NCBI RefSeq assembly: GCF_003350475.1
Contig: NZ_QQAV01000011.1
Coordinates: 62,001 to 126,000, forward strand
Length of the DNA stretch: 64,000 bases
Direction of reading: 5' to 3'
Source of the DNA: Pseudacidovorax intermedius
Lineage (GTDB): Bacteria > Pseudomonadota > Gammaproteobacteria > Burkholderiales > Burkholderiaceae_C
Shown piece after piece: positions 9,811-18,109 of this stretch. Made by a program: the position numbers and the translations under genes. Every line of letters begins with the position of its first letter. The stretch's first letter is position 1. The notes below the pieces were generated by a model. It made no database searches and was not told the DNA's origin. It saw nothing but the letters and a program-made list of their open reading frames with translations.

Positions 9811-11865
9811 ATGTTCAAGAAGATCCTGATCGCCAACCGCGGCGAAATCGCCTGCCGCGTCATCAAGACCGCCCGCAAGATGGGCATCGAGACCGTGGCC
9901 GTGTACTCGGACGCGGACCGCGACGCCCGCCATGTCGAACTGGCCGACGAGGCCGTGCACATCGGCGCGGCGCCGTCGCGCGAGTCCTACCTGATGGCCG
10001 ACCGCATCATCGAGGCCTGCAAGAAGACCGGGGCCGAAGCGGTGCACCCGGGCTACGGCTTCCTGTCGGAGAACGAGGCCTTCGCCAAACGCGTGGAGGA
10101 AGAGGGCATCGTCTTCATCGGGCCCAAGCACCATTCGATCGCGGCCATGGGCGACAAGATCGCCTCCAAGAAGCTGGCGAACGAGGCCAAGGTCAACACC
10201 ATCCCCGGCTACAACGACGCCATCGACACGCCCGAGCAGGCGGTGGAGATCGCCAAGGGCATCGGCTATCCGGTGATGATCAAGGCCAGTGCAGGTGGCG
10301 GCGGCAAGGGGCTGCGCGTCGCCTTCAACGACAAGGAGGCGCTGGAGGGCTTCACCTCCTGCCGCAACGAGGCGCGCAATTCCTTCGGCGACGACCGCAT
10401 CTTCATCGAGAAGTTCGTCGAGCAGCCGCGCCACATCGAGATCCAGGTGCTGGGTGACAGCCAGGGCCATGTGATCTACCTCAACGAGCGCGAATGCTCC
10501 ATCCAGCGACGCCATCAGAAGGTGATCGAGGAGGCGCCGTCGCCCTTCATCAGCGATGCCACGCGCAAGGCCATGGGCGAGCAGGCCGTGGCGCTGGCCA
10601 AGGCGGTGAACTACCAGTCCGCCGGCACGGTGGAGTTCGTGGTCGGCAAGGACCAGGACTTCTACTTCCTGGAGATGAACACCCGCCTGCAGGTCGAGCA
10701 CCCGGTCACCGAGTGCATCACCGGGCTGGACCTGGTGGAGCTGATGATCCGCGTCGCGGCCGGCGAGCCGCTGCCGCTGACGCAGGCCGACGTGAAGCGC
10801 GACGGCTGGGCCATCGAATGCCGCATCAATGCGGAAGACCCGTTCCGCAACTTCCTGCCGTCGACGGGCCGGCTGGTGAAGTTCCAGCCGCCGGCCGAAT
10901 CGCTGTCGGCCTCCGAGCCGAATGCGCCTGACGCCTATGGGGTGCGCGTGGACACCGGCGTGTACGAGGGCGGCGAGATCCCGATGTACTACGACTCGAT
11001 GATCGCCAAGCTCATCGTGCACGGGCGGGACCGGGCGCATGCCATCGCGCTGATGCGCGAGGCGCTCAACGGCTTCGCGATCCGCGGCATCCACAGCAAC
11101 ATTCCTTTCCAGGCGGCGCTGCTGGCGCATCCCAAGTTCGTCAGCGGCGAATTCAACACCGGCTTCATCGCCGAGCACTACGGCCACGGTTTCCGGGCTG
11201 AGGACGTGCCGCACGACGACCCGGACTTCCTCGTCGCCCTGGCCGCCTACGCGCATCGCCGCTACCGCGCGCGTGCCTCGGGCATCAGCGGCCAGCTGGC
11301 CGGCCATGGCGTGAAGGTGGGTGAGCAGTTCGTCGTCGTCACGCTGGCCGCGGACGGCGAGCATCGTCACACGCCGGTGAGCGTGACCGACTTCCAGGGG
11401 GCGACTGGCGCGAGCGCCGTGCAGGTGGGCGGCCGCAGCTACCAGCTCGAAAGCCGGTCGCCGCTGGGCGGTATCCGTCTCGAAGGCCGCGTGAACGGGC
11501 AGCCCTTCACGGCGCAGGTGGAACGTGGTGCGGGCAAGAACCCGCTGGCGCTGCGCGTGCAGCACAACGGCACGCAGATCGAGGCCGTGGTGCTGTCGCC
11601 GCTGGGCGCGCGGCTGCAGTCGCTGATGCCTTACAAGGCACCGCCGGACATGAGCAAGTTCCTGCTCTCACCCATGCCCGGGCTGCTGGTGGACGTTGCC
11701 GTCAAGGAAGGCCAGCAGGTGCAGGCCGGCGAGAAGCTGGCCGTCATCGAAGCCATGAAGATGGAGAACGTGCTCTTTGCGGCGCAGGACGGCGTGGTCG
11801 GCAAGATCGCCGCGGCCAGCGGCGAGTCGCTGGCAGTGGACCAGGTGATCCTGGAGTTCAACTGA
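9811..11865 (+). CDS. pccA: Propionyl-CoA carboxylase alpha chain (biotin carboxylase + BCCP)
   Basis: ATP-dependent carboxylation of biotin and carriage of the carboxyl group to the beta chain. The 684-residue product begins MFKKILIANRGEIACRVIKT, typical of the biotin carboxylase domain (1-450), with the ATP-grasp glycine loop ASAGGGGKGLRVAF and catalytic region FLEMNTRLQVEHPVTECITG. A BT-type linker domain follows, and the C-terminal biotinyl domain carries VIEAMKMENVLF with the biotinylated Lys650. The upstream frame from the GST stop is open, but the chosen ATG matches the family start. Its stop abuts the bioB ATG. Confidence 0.95.
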   Translation: MFKKILIANRGEIACRVIKTARKMGIETVAVYSDADRDARHVELADEAVHIGAAPSRESYLMADRIIEACKKTGAEAVHPGYGFLSENEAFAKRVEEEGIVFIGPKHHSIAAMGDKIASKKLANEAKVNTIPGYNDAIDTPEQAVEIAKGIGYPVMIKASAGGGGKGLRVAFNDKEALEGFTSCRNEARNSFGDDRIFIEKFVEQPRHIEIQVLGDSQGHVIYLNERECSIQRRHQKVIEEAPSPFISDATRKAMGEQAVALAKAVNYQSAGTVEFVVGKDQDFYFLEMNTRLQVEHPVTECITGLDLVELMIRVAAGEPLPLTQADVKRDGWAIECRINAEDPFRNFLPSTGRLVKFQPPAESLSASEPNAPDAYGVRVDTGVYEGGEIPMYYDSMIAKLIVHGRDRAHAIALMREALNGFAIRGIHSNIPFQAALLAHPKFVSGEFNTGFIAEHYGHGFRAEDVPHDDPDFLVALAAYAHRRYRARASGISGQLAGHGVKVGEQFVVVTLAADGEHRHTPVSVTDFQGATGASAVQVGGRSYQLESRSPLGGIRLEGRVNGQPFTAQVERGAGKNPLALRVQHNGTQIEAVVLSPLGARLQSLMPYKAPPDMSKFLLSPMPGLLVDVAVKEGQQVQAGEKLAVIEAMKMENVLFAAQDGVVGKIAAASGESLAVDQVILEFN

Positions 11866-12912
11866 ATGGGCATGGGGACGATCGAGCGCATGGATACGAC
11901 CCTTGAACATCCCGTGAGGCTGCATCGCGCAATATCCGCGGCCTCCGAAACCGCACGATGGCGCGTCGAGGAGGTGCAGGCTCTGCTGGATCTGCCCTTC
12001 AACGAGTTGCTCTTCCGCGCGCAGACCGTGCACCGCGAGCACTGGCCGGCCGGCGACATCGAGCTGGCGACGCTGCTGTCCGTCAAGACGGGCGGTTGCC
12101 CGGAGAACTGCGGCTACTGTCCTCAATCTGCCGAGTTCGACACCGGCGTCAAGGCGCAGAAGCTGATGAGCGTCGAAGAGGTCACTGCCGCCGCACAGGC
12201 GGCCAGGGATGCGGGCGCCACACGCTTCTGCATGGGCGCCGCCTGGCGTGCGCCCAAGGACCGCGACATCGAGAGGGTGGCCGAGCTGGTGCAGGCCGTG
12301 AAGGGCCTGGGCCTGCAGTCCTGTGCCACGTTGGGCATGCTGGAGGCTCATCAGGCCCAGGCGCTGCGCGACGCCGGCCTGGACTACTACAACCACAACC
12401 TCGACACCGCGCCCGAGTACTACGGCGACATCGTCGACACCCGCACCTACCAGGACAGGCTGGACACGCTGGCCCATGTGCGCGCGGCTGGCATCAGCGT
12501 GTGCTGCGGTGGCATCGTGGGCATGGGCGAAGCGCCGGTGCACCGCGCCGGCCTGCTGGCGCAACTGGCCAACCTCGATCCCTATCCGGAGTCGGTGCCC
12601 ATCAACAGCCTGGTGCGTGTGCCCGGTACGCCGCTGGCGGACAGCGAGCCTATCGATCCGCTGGACTTCGTGCGCGTGATCGCCGTCGCGCGCATCCTCA
12701 TGCCCAAGGCGCGGGTGCGCCTGTCGGCCGGCCGCCAGCAACTGGGCGAGGCAGTGCAGGCGCTGTGCTTCCTGGCCGGCGCCAACTCGATCTTCTACGG
12801 CGACAAGCTGCTGGTCACCGGCAATCCCGATGTGGAGGCCGACCGGCAGTTGCTGGCCAGGCTGGGTCTGCGCGGCCATGAGGTGGCCGCCAATGAAGGA
12901 GCATGCGAATGA
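11866..12912 (+). CDS. bioB: Biotin synthase (radical SAM)
   Basis: Inserts sulfur into dethiobiotin to make biotin. The product has 348 residues, against about 346 for E. coli BioB. The radical-SAM cluster motif is [18 protein letters not shown] with Cys78, Cys82 and Cys85. Other marks are [15 protein letters not shown], the dethiobiotin-site run [14 protein letters not shown] and the C-terminal [14 protein letters not shown]. The first ATG (11866) touches the pccA stop and has GGAG nine bases upstream; an ATG at 11890 is an alternative. No other bio gene is nearby, so placement here serves the biotin demand of PccA. That link is inference from position. Confidence 0.94.
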   Translation: MGMGTIERMDTTLEHPVRLHRAISAASETARWRVEEVQALLDLPFNELLFRAQTVHREHWPAGDIELATLLSVKTGGCPENCGYCPQSAEFDTGVKAQKLMSVEEVTAAAQAARDAGATRFCMGAAWRAPKDRDIERVAELVQAVKGLGLQSCATLGMLEAHQAQALRDAGLDYYNHNLDTAPEYYGDIVDTRTYQDRLDTLAHVRAAGISVCCGGIVGMGEAPVHRAGLLAQLANLDPYPESVPINSLVRVPGTPLADSEPIDPLDFVRVIAVARILMPKARVRLSAGRQQLGEAVQALCFLAGANSIFYGDKLLVTGNPDVEADRQLLARLGLRGHEVAANEGACE

Positions 12913-13400
12913 CTGCTGAACGTCCGTTCAAGGTGCTGGGCGTCCAGCAGATCGCCATCGGTGGCGTCGACAAGCAGCGCCTTGCCACGCTGTGGGTCGA
13001 CATGCTGGGGCTGGAGGTGACCGGCACCTTCAAGAGCGAGCGGGAGAACGTCGACGAGGACATGTGCGCCATCGGCAGCGGACCCTTCAAGGTGGAGGTC
13101 GACCTGATGCAGCCGCTGGACCTCGAGAAGAAGCCGGCCGTACACACGACGCCGCTCAACCACGTCGGTTTGTGGATCGACGACCTGCCGCGCGCCGTGG
13201 AATGGCTGACGGCGCAGGGCGTGCGCTTCGCACCGGGCGGCATCCGACACGGGGCGGCCGGGTTCGACATCTGCTTTCTGCATCCCAAGGGCAACGACGA
13301 GTTCCCCATATCGGGGGAGGGCGTGCTCATCGAACTGGTGCAGGCGCCAGCCGAGGTGGTGAAGGCCTTCGGCGCGCTCGCGGCCACCTCGGGGGACTGA
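12909..13400 (+). CDS. VOC-family protein, probable methylmalonyl-CoA epimerase
   Basis: Small metal-dependent vicinal-oxygen-chelate protein of 163 residues made of two paired beta-alpha modules. The second module begins [18 protein letters not shown] and ends with HPKGND...[10 protein letters not shown], the end typical of methylmalonyl-CoA epimerases. As last gene of an operon with the carboxylase and mutase, it would interconvert the (S)- and (R)-methylmalonyl-CoA forms. Oddity: the first metal position, normally His in the N-terminal strand (family pattern ..HVAIAV), reads Gln (VQQIAIGG, Gln14). The start at 12909 is chosen over 12903 because AAGGAG (12896-12901) is seven bases away. It overlaps the bioB stop as ATGA. 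Confidence 0.75.
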   Translation: MTAERPFKVLGVQQIAIGGVDKQRLATLWVDMLGLEVTGTFKSERENVDEDMCAIGSGPFKVEVDLMQPLDLEKKPAVHTTPLNHVGLWIDDLPRAVEWLTAQGVRFAPGGIRHGAAGFDICFLHPKGNDEFPISGEGVLIELVQAPAEVVKAFGALAATSGD

Positions 13401-13425
13401 GCGTGAGCGTGGCCGGAGCAGGCGT

Positions 13426-14061
13426 TCAGGCGCCTGGCCGTCGTCCCAAGGCCAGTGCACCGGCCAGGAGCCACATGCCCGCGCCACAGCCGCGGTTGAG
13501 CCAACGCAGGCTGCGCTGGGACATCCACCGTACGGCCTGCGTGCCGGCGCATGCGTAGGCCAGCATCACCAGCAGGTCGATGGCGATGAAGACGCCGCCC
13601 AGCAGCGCGTACTGCGGCGCCTGTGGCTGGCGAGCATCGACAAACTGAGGCAGGAAAGCGGCGAAGAAGAACACCGCCTTGGGGTTGGACAGGGCCACGG
13701 CCAAGCTGCGCAGCAGGGCGACGCCGCGCTGCGCTTCGTCCTGGGGCGCCTGGGCAAGCGCAGCGCGCGGATCGGTCGTCGGTGCACGCCATATTTTCAG
13801 GCCCAGCCAAGCCAGGTACAGCACACCCGCCGCGCGCAGCGCGTCGAACAGCCAGTGCGAGGCCGCCAGCAGCGAACCCAGGCCCAATGCCACCACGGCG
13901 ATGACGGCGGCGCTGCCGAAACAGGCGCCTGCGATGCCCCAGGCCGCTCGGCGCATGCCGCCAGCCATGCCGTTGGACAGGGCGAGCAGCATGGTCGGTC
14001 CGGGTATCACCGCGATGGCCACGCAGGCCAGGACGTAGAGGAGCAGCGTCTCTGCGGTCAT
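13426..14061 (-). CDS. LysE/RhtB-family amino-acid exporter
   Basis: Six-helix inner-membrane exporter of 211 residues. The N-terminus LLYVLACVAIAVIPGPTMLL carries the family signature IPGPTML, followed by SNGMAGGMRRAAWGIAGACF and the mid-protein motif VALSNPKAVFFFAAFLPQF. Substrate, usually an amino acid or homoserine lactone, cannot be assigned. It is translated from an ATG overlapping the rnfB stop by 4 bases and forms the end of a phaZ-rnfB-lysE unit. It is convergent with the propionyl-CoA operon, with 25 bases between stops and no obvious terminator. Confidence 0.88.
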   Translation of the reverse strand: MTAETLLLYVLACVAIAVIPGPTMLLALSNGMAGGMRRAAWGIAGACFGSAAVIAVVALGLGSLLAASHWLFDALRAAGVLYLAWLGLKIWRAPTTDPRAALAQAPQDEAQRGVALLRSLAVALSNPKAVFFFAAFLPQFVDARQPQAPQYALLGGVFIAIDLLVMLAYACAGTQAVRWMSQRSLRWLNRGCGAGMWLLAGALALGRRPGA

Positions 14062-14726
14062 GGAGCGTCTGCCCGGGGCACGCGTCCGGCGCGCGCTCGC
14101 GCCAAGGCTGCTTCCACGATCTGGCGTTTGCGAGTCTCGGTCGTTTCGGCGCTGTTGTTCGCCGCAGGCAGGGCGTCGACGGCGGCAGGGCGGGCGACTC
14201 CGGCCACGGGCTGCTGTTCGTTCTCAGGGGGCGCGATGCGCCGCTGGCGCGCGGTGTAGCGTCGCCGGGCATCGTCGGCCTGCGTCTGCGACCACGCCGC
14301 CCATCCGCTCAGGCCGGGCGTGACCACCTCCAGAGCGATGCAGTCCACCGGGCAGACGGGCACACACAACTCGCAGCCCGTGCAATGCGTCTCGATGACG
14401 GTGTGCATCCGCTTGTGGAAGCCCAGGATGGCATCCGTGGGGCACACCTCGAGACAGCGCGTGCAGCCGATGCACCAGGCTTCGTCGATCACGGCCAGGG
14501 TGCGCGGACCTTCGCTGCCGCACTCCGGGTTCAGCGGGCGCTCGTCGCGCCCCAGAAGCGCCGCCAGGCGACGCACGCCATCGGCACCGCCCGGCGGGCA
14601 GCGGTCGATGGCGGCGCTGCCGTCGGCCAGCGCCGCGGCGTAGCCGGCGCAGTCCGGGTAGCCGCATCGGGTGCACTGCGTCTGGGGCAGGGCATCGAGC
14701 AGGCGTTCGGTCAGCGTACCGGACAT
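14058..14726 (-). CDS. rnfB: RnfB-like electron-transport protein with 2[4Fe-4S] ferredoxin domain
   Basis: The 222-residue product has an N-terminal four-cysteine cluster domain (QTQCTRCGYPDCAGYAAAL with Cys18, 21, 26 and 43) and a bacterial ferredoxin domain with two complete CxxCxxCxxxC motifs (Cys85-95 and Cys115-125). The usual RnfB N-terminal membrane helix is absent, and no other rnf genes are nearby, so it is the stand-alone betaproteobacterial type, probably a soluble electron carrier. About 80 C-terminal residues are low-complexity and basic. The ATG lies 20 bases after the phaZ stop. Partner enzymes are unknown. Confidence 0.82.
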   Translation of the reverse strand: MSGTLTERLLDALPQTQCTRCGYPDCAGYAAALADGSAAIDRCPPGGADGVRRLAALLGRDERPLNPECGSEGPRTLAVIDEAWCIGCTRCLEVCPTDAILGFHKRMHTVIETHCTGCELCVPVCPVDCIALEVVTPGLSGWAAWSQTQADDARRRYTARQRRIAPPENEQQPVAGVARPAAVDALPAANNSAETTETRKRQIVEAALARARAGRVPRADAP

Positions 14727-14746
14727 GAGGGCAGGGCGCGCCGGGC

Positions 14747-16255
14747 TCAGGCGCTCGTTCGCCGCCGTGCCGGGGCCTTGCGGGCAGGAGCGGGCGAGGG
14801 CGCCTCGGCCACGCTGGCCGGCGCGGCGGCAGGCTTGGCCGTCTTGCGGGCCGGCACCTTGCGGGGCGCAGGAGCGGCCGCGGGCACCTCGACGGTCTCG
14901 GAGGCCTTCGCCGCAGGCTTGGCCACCACCGCCTTGGCCGCGCGCGGACGTCGAACGTCCTCGGCGGCGAGCGGCGCGTCGTCGCGGGTCTGGGGCTGGT
15001 CGTGCGCAGCGATGAAGGCACAGACCTTGGGATAGACCATCTCGCGCCAGCGGCGACCGCTGAAGATGCCGTAGTGGCCTGCGCCGGCGACTTCGTAATG
15101 CTCGCGGTGCTCTGCCGGGATCTGGGTGCACAGGTCGTGCGCGGCGCGGGTCTGGCCGGAGCCGGAGATGTCGTCCAGTTCGCCTTCCACGGTCAGCAGT
15201 GCCGACTGGCGGATGTCCTGCGGCCGCACGCGCTCGATCTGGCCCGCCTCGTTGCGCACGTCCCAGGTGCCATGCACCAGCTTGAATTCCTGGAAGACCG
15301 TGCTGATCGTCTCCAGGTAGTAGTCCGCATCCATGTCGAGCACGGCGTTGTACTCGTCGTAGAACTTGCGGTGGGCCTCGGCGCTGGCGTCGTCGCCCTT
15401 CACGAGATCCTTGAAGTAGTCGTAATGGCTGGTCGCGTGCCGGTCGGGGTTCATCGCCACGAAACCGGTGTGCTGCAGGAAGCCGGGGTAGACGCGCCGG
15501 CCTTCGCCCGGAAAGCCCTGCGGCACGCGATAGATGACGTTGTTCTCGAACCACTCGAAGCTCTTGTTCATCGCCAGGTTGTTCACGGCGGTGGGCGAGC
15601 GGCGGGCGTCGATGGGGCCGCCCATCATCGTCATCGTCAGCGGCGTCGCCTCGCCGCGGCTGGCCATCAGCGAAATCGCGGCCAGCACGGGCACCGTGGG
15701 CTGGCAGACGCTCATCACATGGCAGTTGCCGTATTCGGCCTGCACGTGGCGGATGAATTCCTGCACATCGTTGATGTAGTCGTCCAGGTGGAACTCGCCG
15801 TCGGACAGCGGAACGGTGCGGGCGTTCTTCCAGTCGGTGATGTAGACCTTGTGGCCCTGCAGCATGGTGCGCACGGTGTCGCGCAGCAGCGTGGCATAGT
15901 GGCCCGACAGGGGCGCCACGATCAGCACGACCGGCTGGCTCTTGAGCGTGGCCAGCACCGCCGGGTCGTCCGTGTAGCGCTTGAAGCGGCGCAGCTGGCA
16001 GAAGGGCTTGTCGATCTCCACGATCTCGTGGATCACCACGTCGGCGCGGTCCACCTCGACGGACTGGATGCCGAATTCAGGCTTTTCATAGTCCTTGCCC
16101 AGCCTGTAGAGCAGGTCGTAGCCCGCGGCCACGCGCTGGGCCATCGGCAACTGGCTGAACATGGAGCCGTTGCCGTAGAGCTTGGAGACGGCCCGTGCGA
16201 AGTCCGCGAAGGGCTCCATCAGCGAGCGCTGGGCTTCATAGAGGTGGTACAGCAT
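14747..16255 (-). CDS. phaZ: Intracellular polyhydroxyalkanoate (PHB) depolymerase with histone-like C-terminal tail
   Basis: Mobilises stored polyhydroxybutyrate granules. Residues 1-417 match the intracellular PhaZ type of Ralstonia, about 419 residues, beginning MLYHLYEAQRSLMEPFADF and carrying the cysteine nucleophile in MSVCQPTVPVLAA (Cys184), where a lipase would have serine. The late aspartate (VEGELDDISGSGQT) and histidine (GAGHYGIFSGRRWRE) complete the triad. Oddity: residues 418-502 form an 85-residue Ala/Pro/Lys/Arg-rich tail with repeated PARK, PAAK and APAPRK units, absent from the core family, resembling DNA-binding tails of phasins such as PhaF/PhaM. First gene of a minus-strand unit with rnfB and lysE. 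Confidence 0.92.
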   Translation of the reverse strand: MLYHLYEAQRSLMEPFADFARAVSKLYGNGSMFSQLPMAQRVAAGYDLLYRLGKDYEKPEFGIQSVEVDRADVVIHEIVEIDKPFCQLRRFKRYTDDPAVLATLKSQPVVLIVAPLSGHYATLLRDTVRTMLQGHKVYITDWKNARTVPLSDGEFHLDDYINDVQEFIRHVQAEYGNCHVMSVCQPTVPVLAAISLMASRGEATPLTMTMMGGPIDARRSPTAVNNLAMNKSFEWFENNVIYRVPQGFPGEGRRVYPGFLQHTGFVAMNPDRHATSHYDYFKDLVKGDDASAEAHRKFYDEYNAVLDMDADYYLETISTVFQEFKLVHGTWDVRNEAGQIERVRPQDIRQSALLTVEGELDDISGSGQTRAAHDLCTQIPAEHREHYEVAGAGHYGIFSGRRWREMVYPKVCAFIAAHDQPQTRDDAPLAAEDVRRPRAAKAVVAKPAAKASETVEVPAAAPAPRKVPARKTAKPAAAPASVAEAPSPAPARKAPARRRTSA

Positions 16256-16278
16256 GGGGTCGTGAGGCGCAAGTTTCG

Positions 16279-16293
16279 CTGCGCCGCAATATA
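16279..16293 (-). promoter_or_regulatory. Possible phaZ promoter -10 with PhaR-like TGC-N3-GCA site
   Basis: Reading on the minus strand, TATATT (16293-16288) is a plausible -10 hexamer about 33 bases upstream of the phaZ ATG. Immediately overlapping it is TGC-GGC-GCA, a palindrome like the TGC-N3-GCA core reported for PhaR repressors of PHA genes. The short motif could occur by chance in GC-rich DNA. Confidence 0.3.
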
Positions 16294-16414
16294 GCAGCGG
16301 GTCCTGACGCGAGGGCGCGCGGCGGCTGGGGCAGCCGCGCCTGCGCGGCAGAAGTGGCGGATCGGATGCGACGATGGACGCGCTCGTCGGTCGTCCCGGG
16401 AAAAAACCAGGTCT

Positions 16415-17038
16415 TCAGCTGCCGACGTAGCGGCCCGGCCGGTGGTTGATCCACAGGAATCCACCCATCACCCCGGCGCCGAGGATCGACCAGCCGACCC
16501 GCGAAGGCTCCACCACGAACAGCGCGGCCAGCAGCACGGTGCAGTCGATGGCCAGTTGCACCTTGCCGGCTCGCCAGCCGCGGCGCTCCTGCAGGTAGAG
16601 CGAGATGACAGTAGCGCCCCCCAGGCTGGCCCGATGGCGGGCGAGGAACAGGCAGCCCGTGCCCAGCATCAGTCCCCCGAAGATGGCCGCGAAGGCCGGA
16701 TGCAGCGCCTGGATCGAGACGAATCGCGGGGCCAGCTCCGTCAGTACCGACAACAGCAGTACCGCGGCAAAGGTCTTGACGGTGAATTCGCCGCCCATCT
16801 GCTTCCAGGCAAAGCCGTAGAAGGGCAGGTTCAGCAGGAAAAAGCCTTGTCCCAGCCCGATCCCGGTGGCGTAGTGCAGCAGGAAGGCTGCCCCGGCGGT
16901 GCCACCCGTGAGCAGGCCCGCCTGGCCAAACAGCACCAGCGCCATGGCGACGAACAACGTGCCGGCACACAAGGCCTGGATGTCCTCGAATCGGGAATGG
17001 CGAAGTGAGGGCAAGGAAGGCCGTCCGGAGATCTCCAT
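16415..17038 (-). CDS. YitT-family membrane protein, short form
   Basis: Integral membrane protein of 207 residues with about five or six helices. It shows the family run FGQAGLLTGGTAGAAFLLHYATG near residue 40 (read FGQAGLLTGGTAGAAF) and the repeat-like GCLFLARHRASLGGATVISL near 130. It lacks the C-terminal DUF2179 ligand domain of Bacillus YitT, as is normal for short proteobacterial members. Function of the family is not established; transport is assumed. It stands alone between phaZ and a long gap, and I see no clear promoter. Confidence 0.8.
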   Translation of the reverse strand: MEISGRPSLPSLRHSRFEDIQALCAGTLFVAMALVLFGQAGLLTGGTAGAAFLLHYATGIGLGQGFFLLNLPFYGFAWKQMGGEFTVKTFAAVLLLSVLTELAPRFVSIQALHPAFAAIFGGLMLGTGCLFLARHRASLGGATVISLYLQERRGWRAGKVQLAIDCTVLLAALFVVEPSRVGWSILGAGVMGGFLWINHRPGRYVGS

Positions 17039-17748
17039 GGCGAGATGCTACGCAAGAAGCAGGCCGAATGAGCTCTAGGCGGAAGAAATTCGCAGATCGC
17101 AATCCGGGGAATCCAGGACTTGGAAGGGTAGCGGCACGGCGTGCCAGAAATGGCCTGCACGCCAGCGGGCTGCGGCGCCTCAGGCGATGGCTTCGCCTGC
17201 TGACACACCTTGGCGCGGCTCGCCCGGTCCCGCGCGACATGGGGAGCTCGACAGTGACGCCACCCCGCAAGTAAGGCCCGCCTCGGCCTTCTTGTTCAGA
17301 GCAGACCATTGAAGGAGTGCGACCGTGATGCTGCAAGTCTCTGCCCGCCAGTCCATGATGAGCACGCCGCCGGCCGACCCGGCGGAACTGCCGGTCCAGC
17401 CCGACCGCGGCACGCCGCTGACGCCCGGGCAGCAACCCCCGTCGCCGGTTCTGCCGGCCATGCGCGGAAGGGTGTCCCTTCGCATGCGGGTGCATCACTC
17501 CTTCATGCGTGCCGCCGCTTTTCGCTGGCGTACCCTCTGAATGGCGTCGTCTCCGCCCTAGGCAACTGCCCAACCAGCCGGCCTAACAGGTGGCGGGGGC
17601 TGACGCAAGCCGGGCCGCTAATGCCGACCGGGCGCTTGTCCGTCGGCAATGCGGCGAGGTACGGGCATTAATATCCTCCTCATGCCACCCGAGGTGGCTT
17701 TCGTTGTCGGCGCGTCGCCGATGTCTTGAATACGAGGGAAGGTATTCC
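17039..17748. other. 710-base intergenic stretch with one candidate small gene
   Basis: Between yitT and the DUF883 gene there is no recognisable gene. Both strands have short open frames, as expected at this GC content. The only part with gene-like signals is 17312-17540: AAGGAG followed by a GTG/ATG and a Pro-rich reading frame. An AT-rich patch (GGGCATTAATATCC, near 17665-17680) just upstream of the DUF883 gene may belong to its promoter. I see no RNA gene or repeat here. Confidence 0.5.
17328..17540 (+). CDS. Candidate small proline-rich protein (70 residues)
   Basis: A weak candidate. AAGGAG (17312-17317) sits 10 bases before the ATG at 17328 and seven before an in-frame GTG at 17325. 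Residues 10-40 are Pro/Asp-rich (TPPADPAELPVQPDRGTPL), a composition seen in small envelope-stress-associated proteins of this bacterial group. Residues 45-70 turn basic and look like non-coding sequence or a frameshifted end. I know of no family. It lies upstream of the DUF883/YqjE genes, which are also stress-associated in other bacteria. Confidence 0.3.
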   Translation: MLQVSARQSMMSTPPADPAELPVQPDRGTPLTPGQQPPSPVLPAMRGRVSLRMRVHHSFMRAAAFRWRTL

Positions 17749-18060
17749 ATGTCCGTCACCCAGAATCTCGAAGCCGCCGCCAACGCCGTGGTCGAAGACC
17801 TTGCCAGCGATGTCCGCGGCGTGTTGTCCAACAAGGACCTCGAAGGCGTTCCCCAGCTCAAGGCGCTGAAGCAGCGCGTGGACACCAAGCTCGCGATCGC
17901 CCGCGAACTGGCCGCCGAAAAGAGCAAGGTGGCTGCGAAGAAGGCCAAGGAGGCCGCACAGACCGCCAATGCCTACGCGCACGATGAGCCCTGGCAGATC
18001 GCTGGCGCTGCCCTGGCCGTCGGTGTGCTTGTGGGTCTGCTGATCGGCAGCCGCCGTTGA
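17749..18060 (+). CDS. DUF883 (ElaB/YqjD-type) membrane-anchored protein
   Basis: Small protein of 103 residues with a long amphipathic Ala/Lys-rich helix (about 15-75) and a C-terminal membrane anchor WQIAGAALAVGVLVGLLIGS ending in RR. This is the layout of E. coli ElaB/YqjD, tail-anchored proteins that bind ribosomes in stationary phase. The ATG at 17749 has GAGGGAAGG upstream at good spacing. The frame runs open further upstream without family similarity. Followed after 49 bases by a YqjE-like gene, as in the yqjDEK cluster. Confidence 0.88.
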   Translation: MSVTQNLEAAANAVVEDLASDVRGVLSNKDLEGVPQLKALKQRVDTKLAIARELAAEKSKVAAKKAKEAAQTANAYAHDEPWQIAGAALAVGVLVGLLIGSRR

Positions 18061-18109
18061 TGGTGCCGACACCGAATCGCCGTCTGCCCCGCACAACGGG
18101 GCTGCGCAC

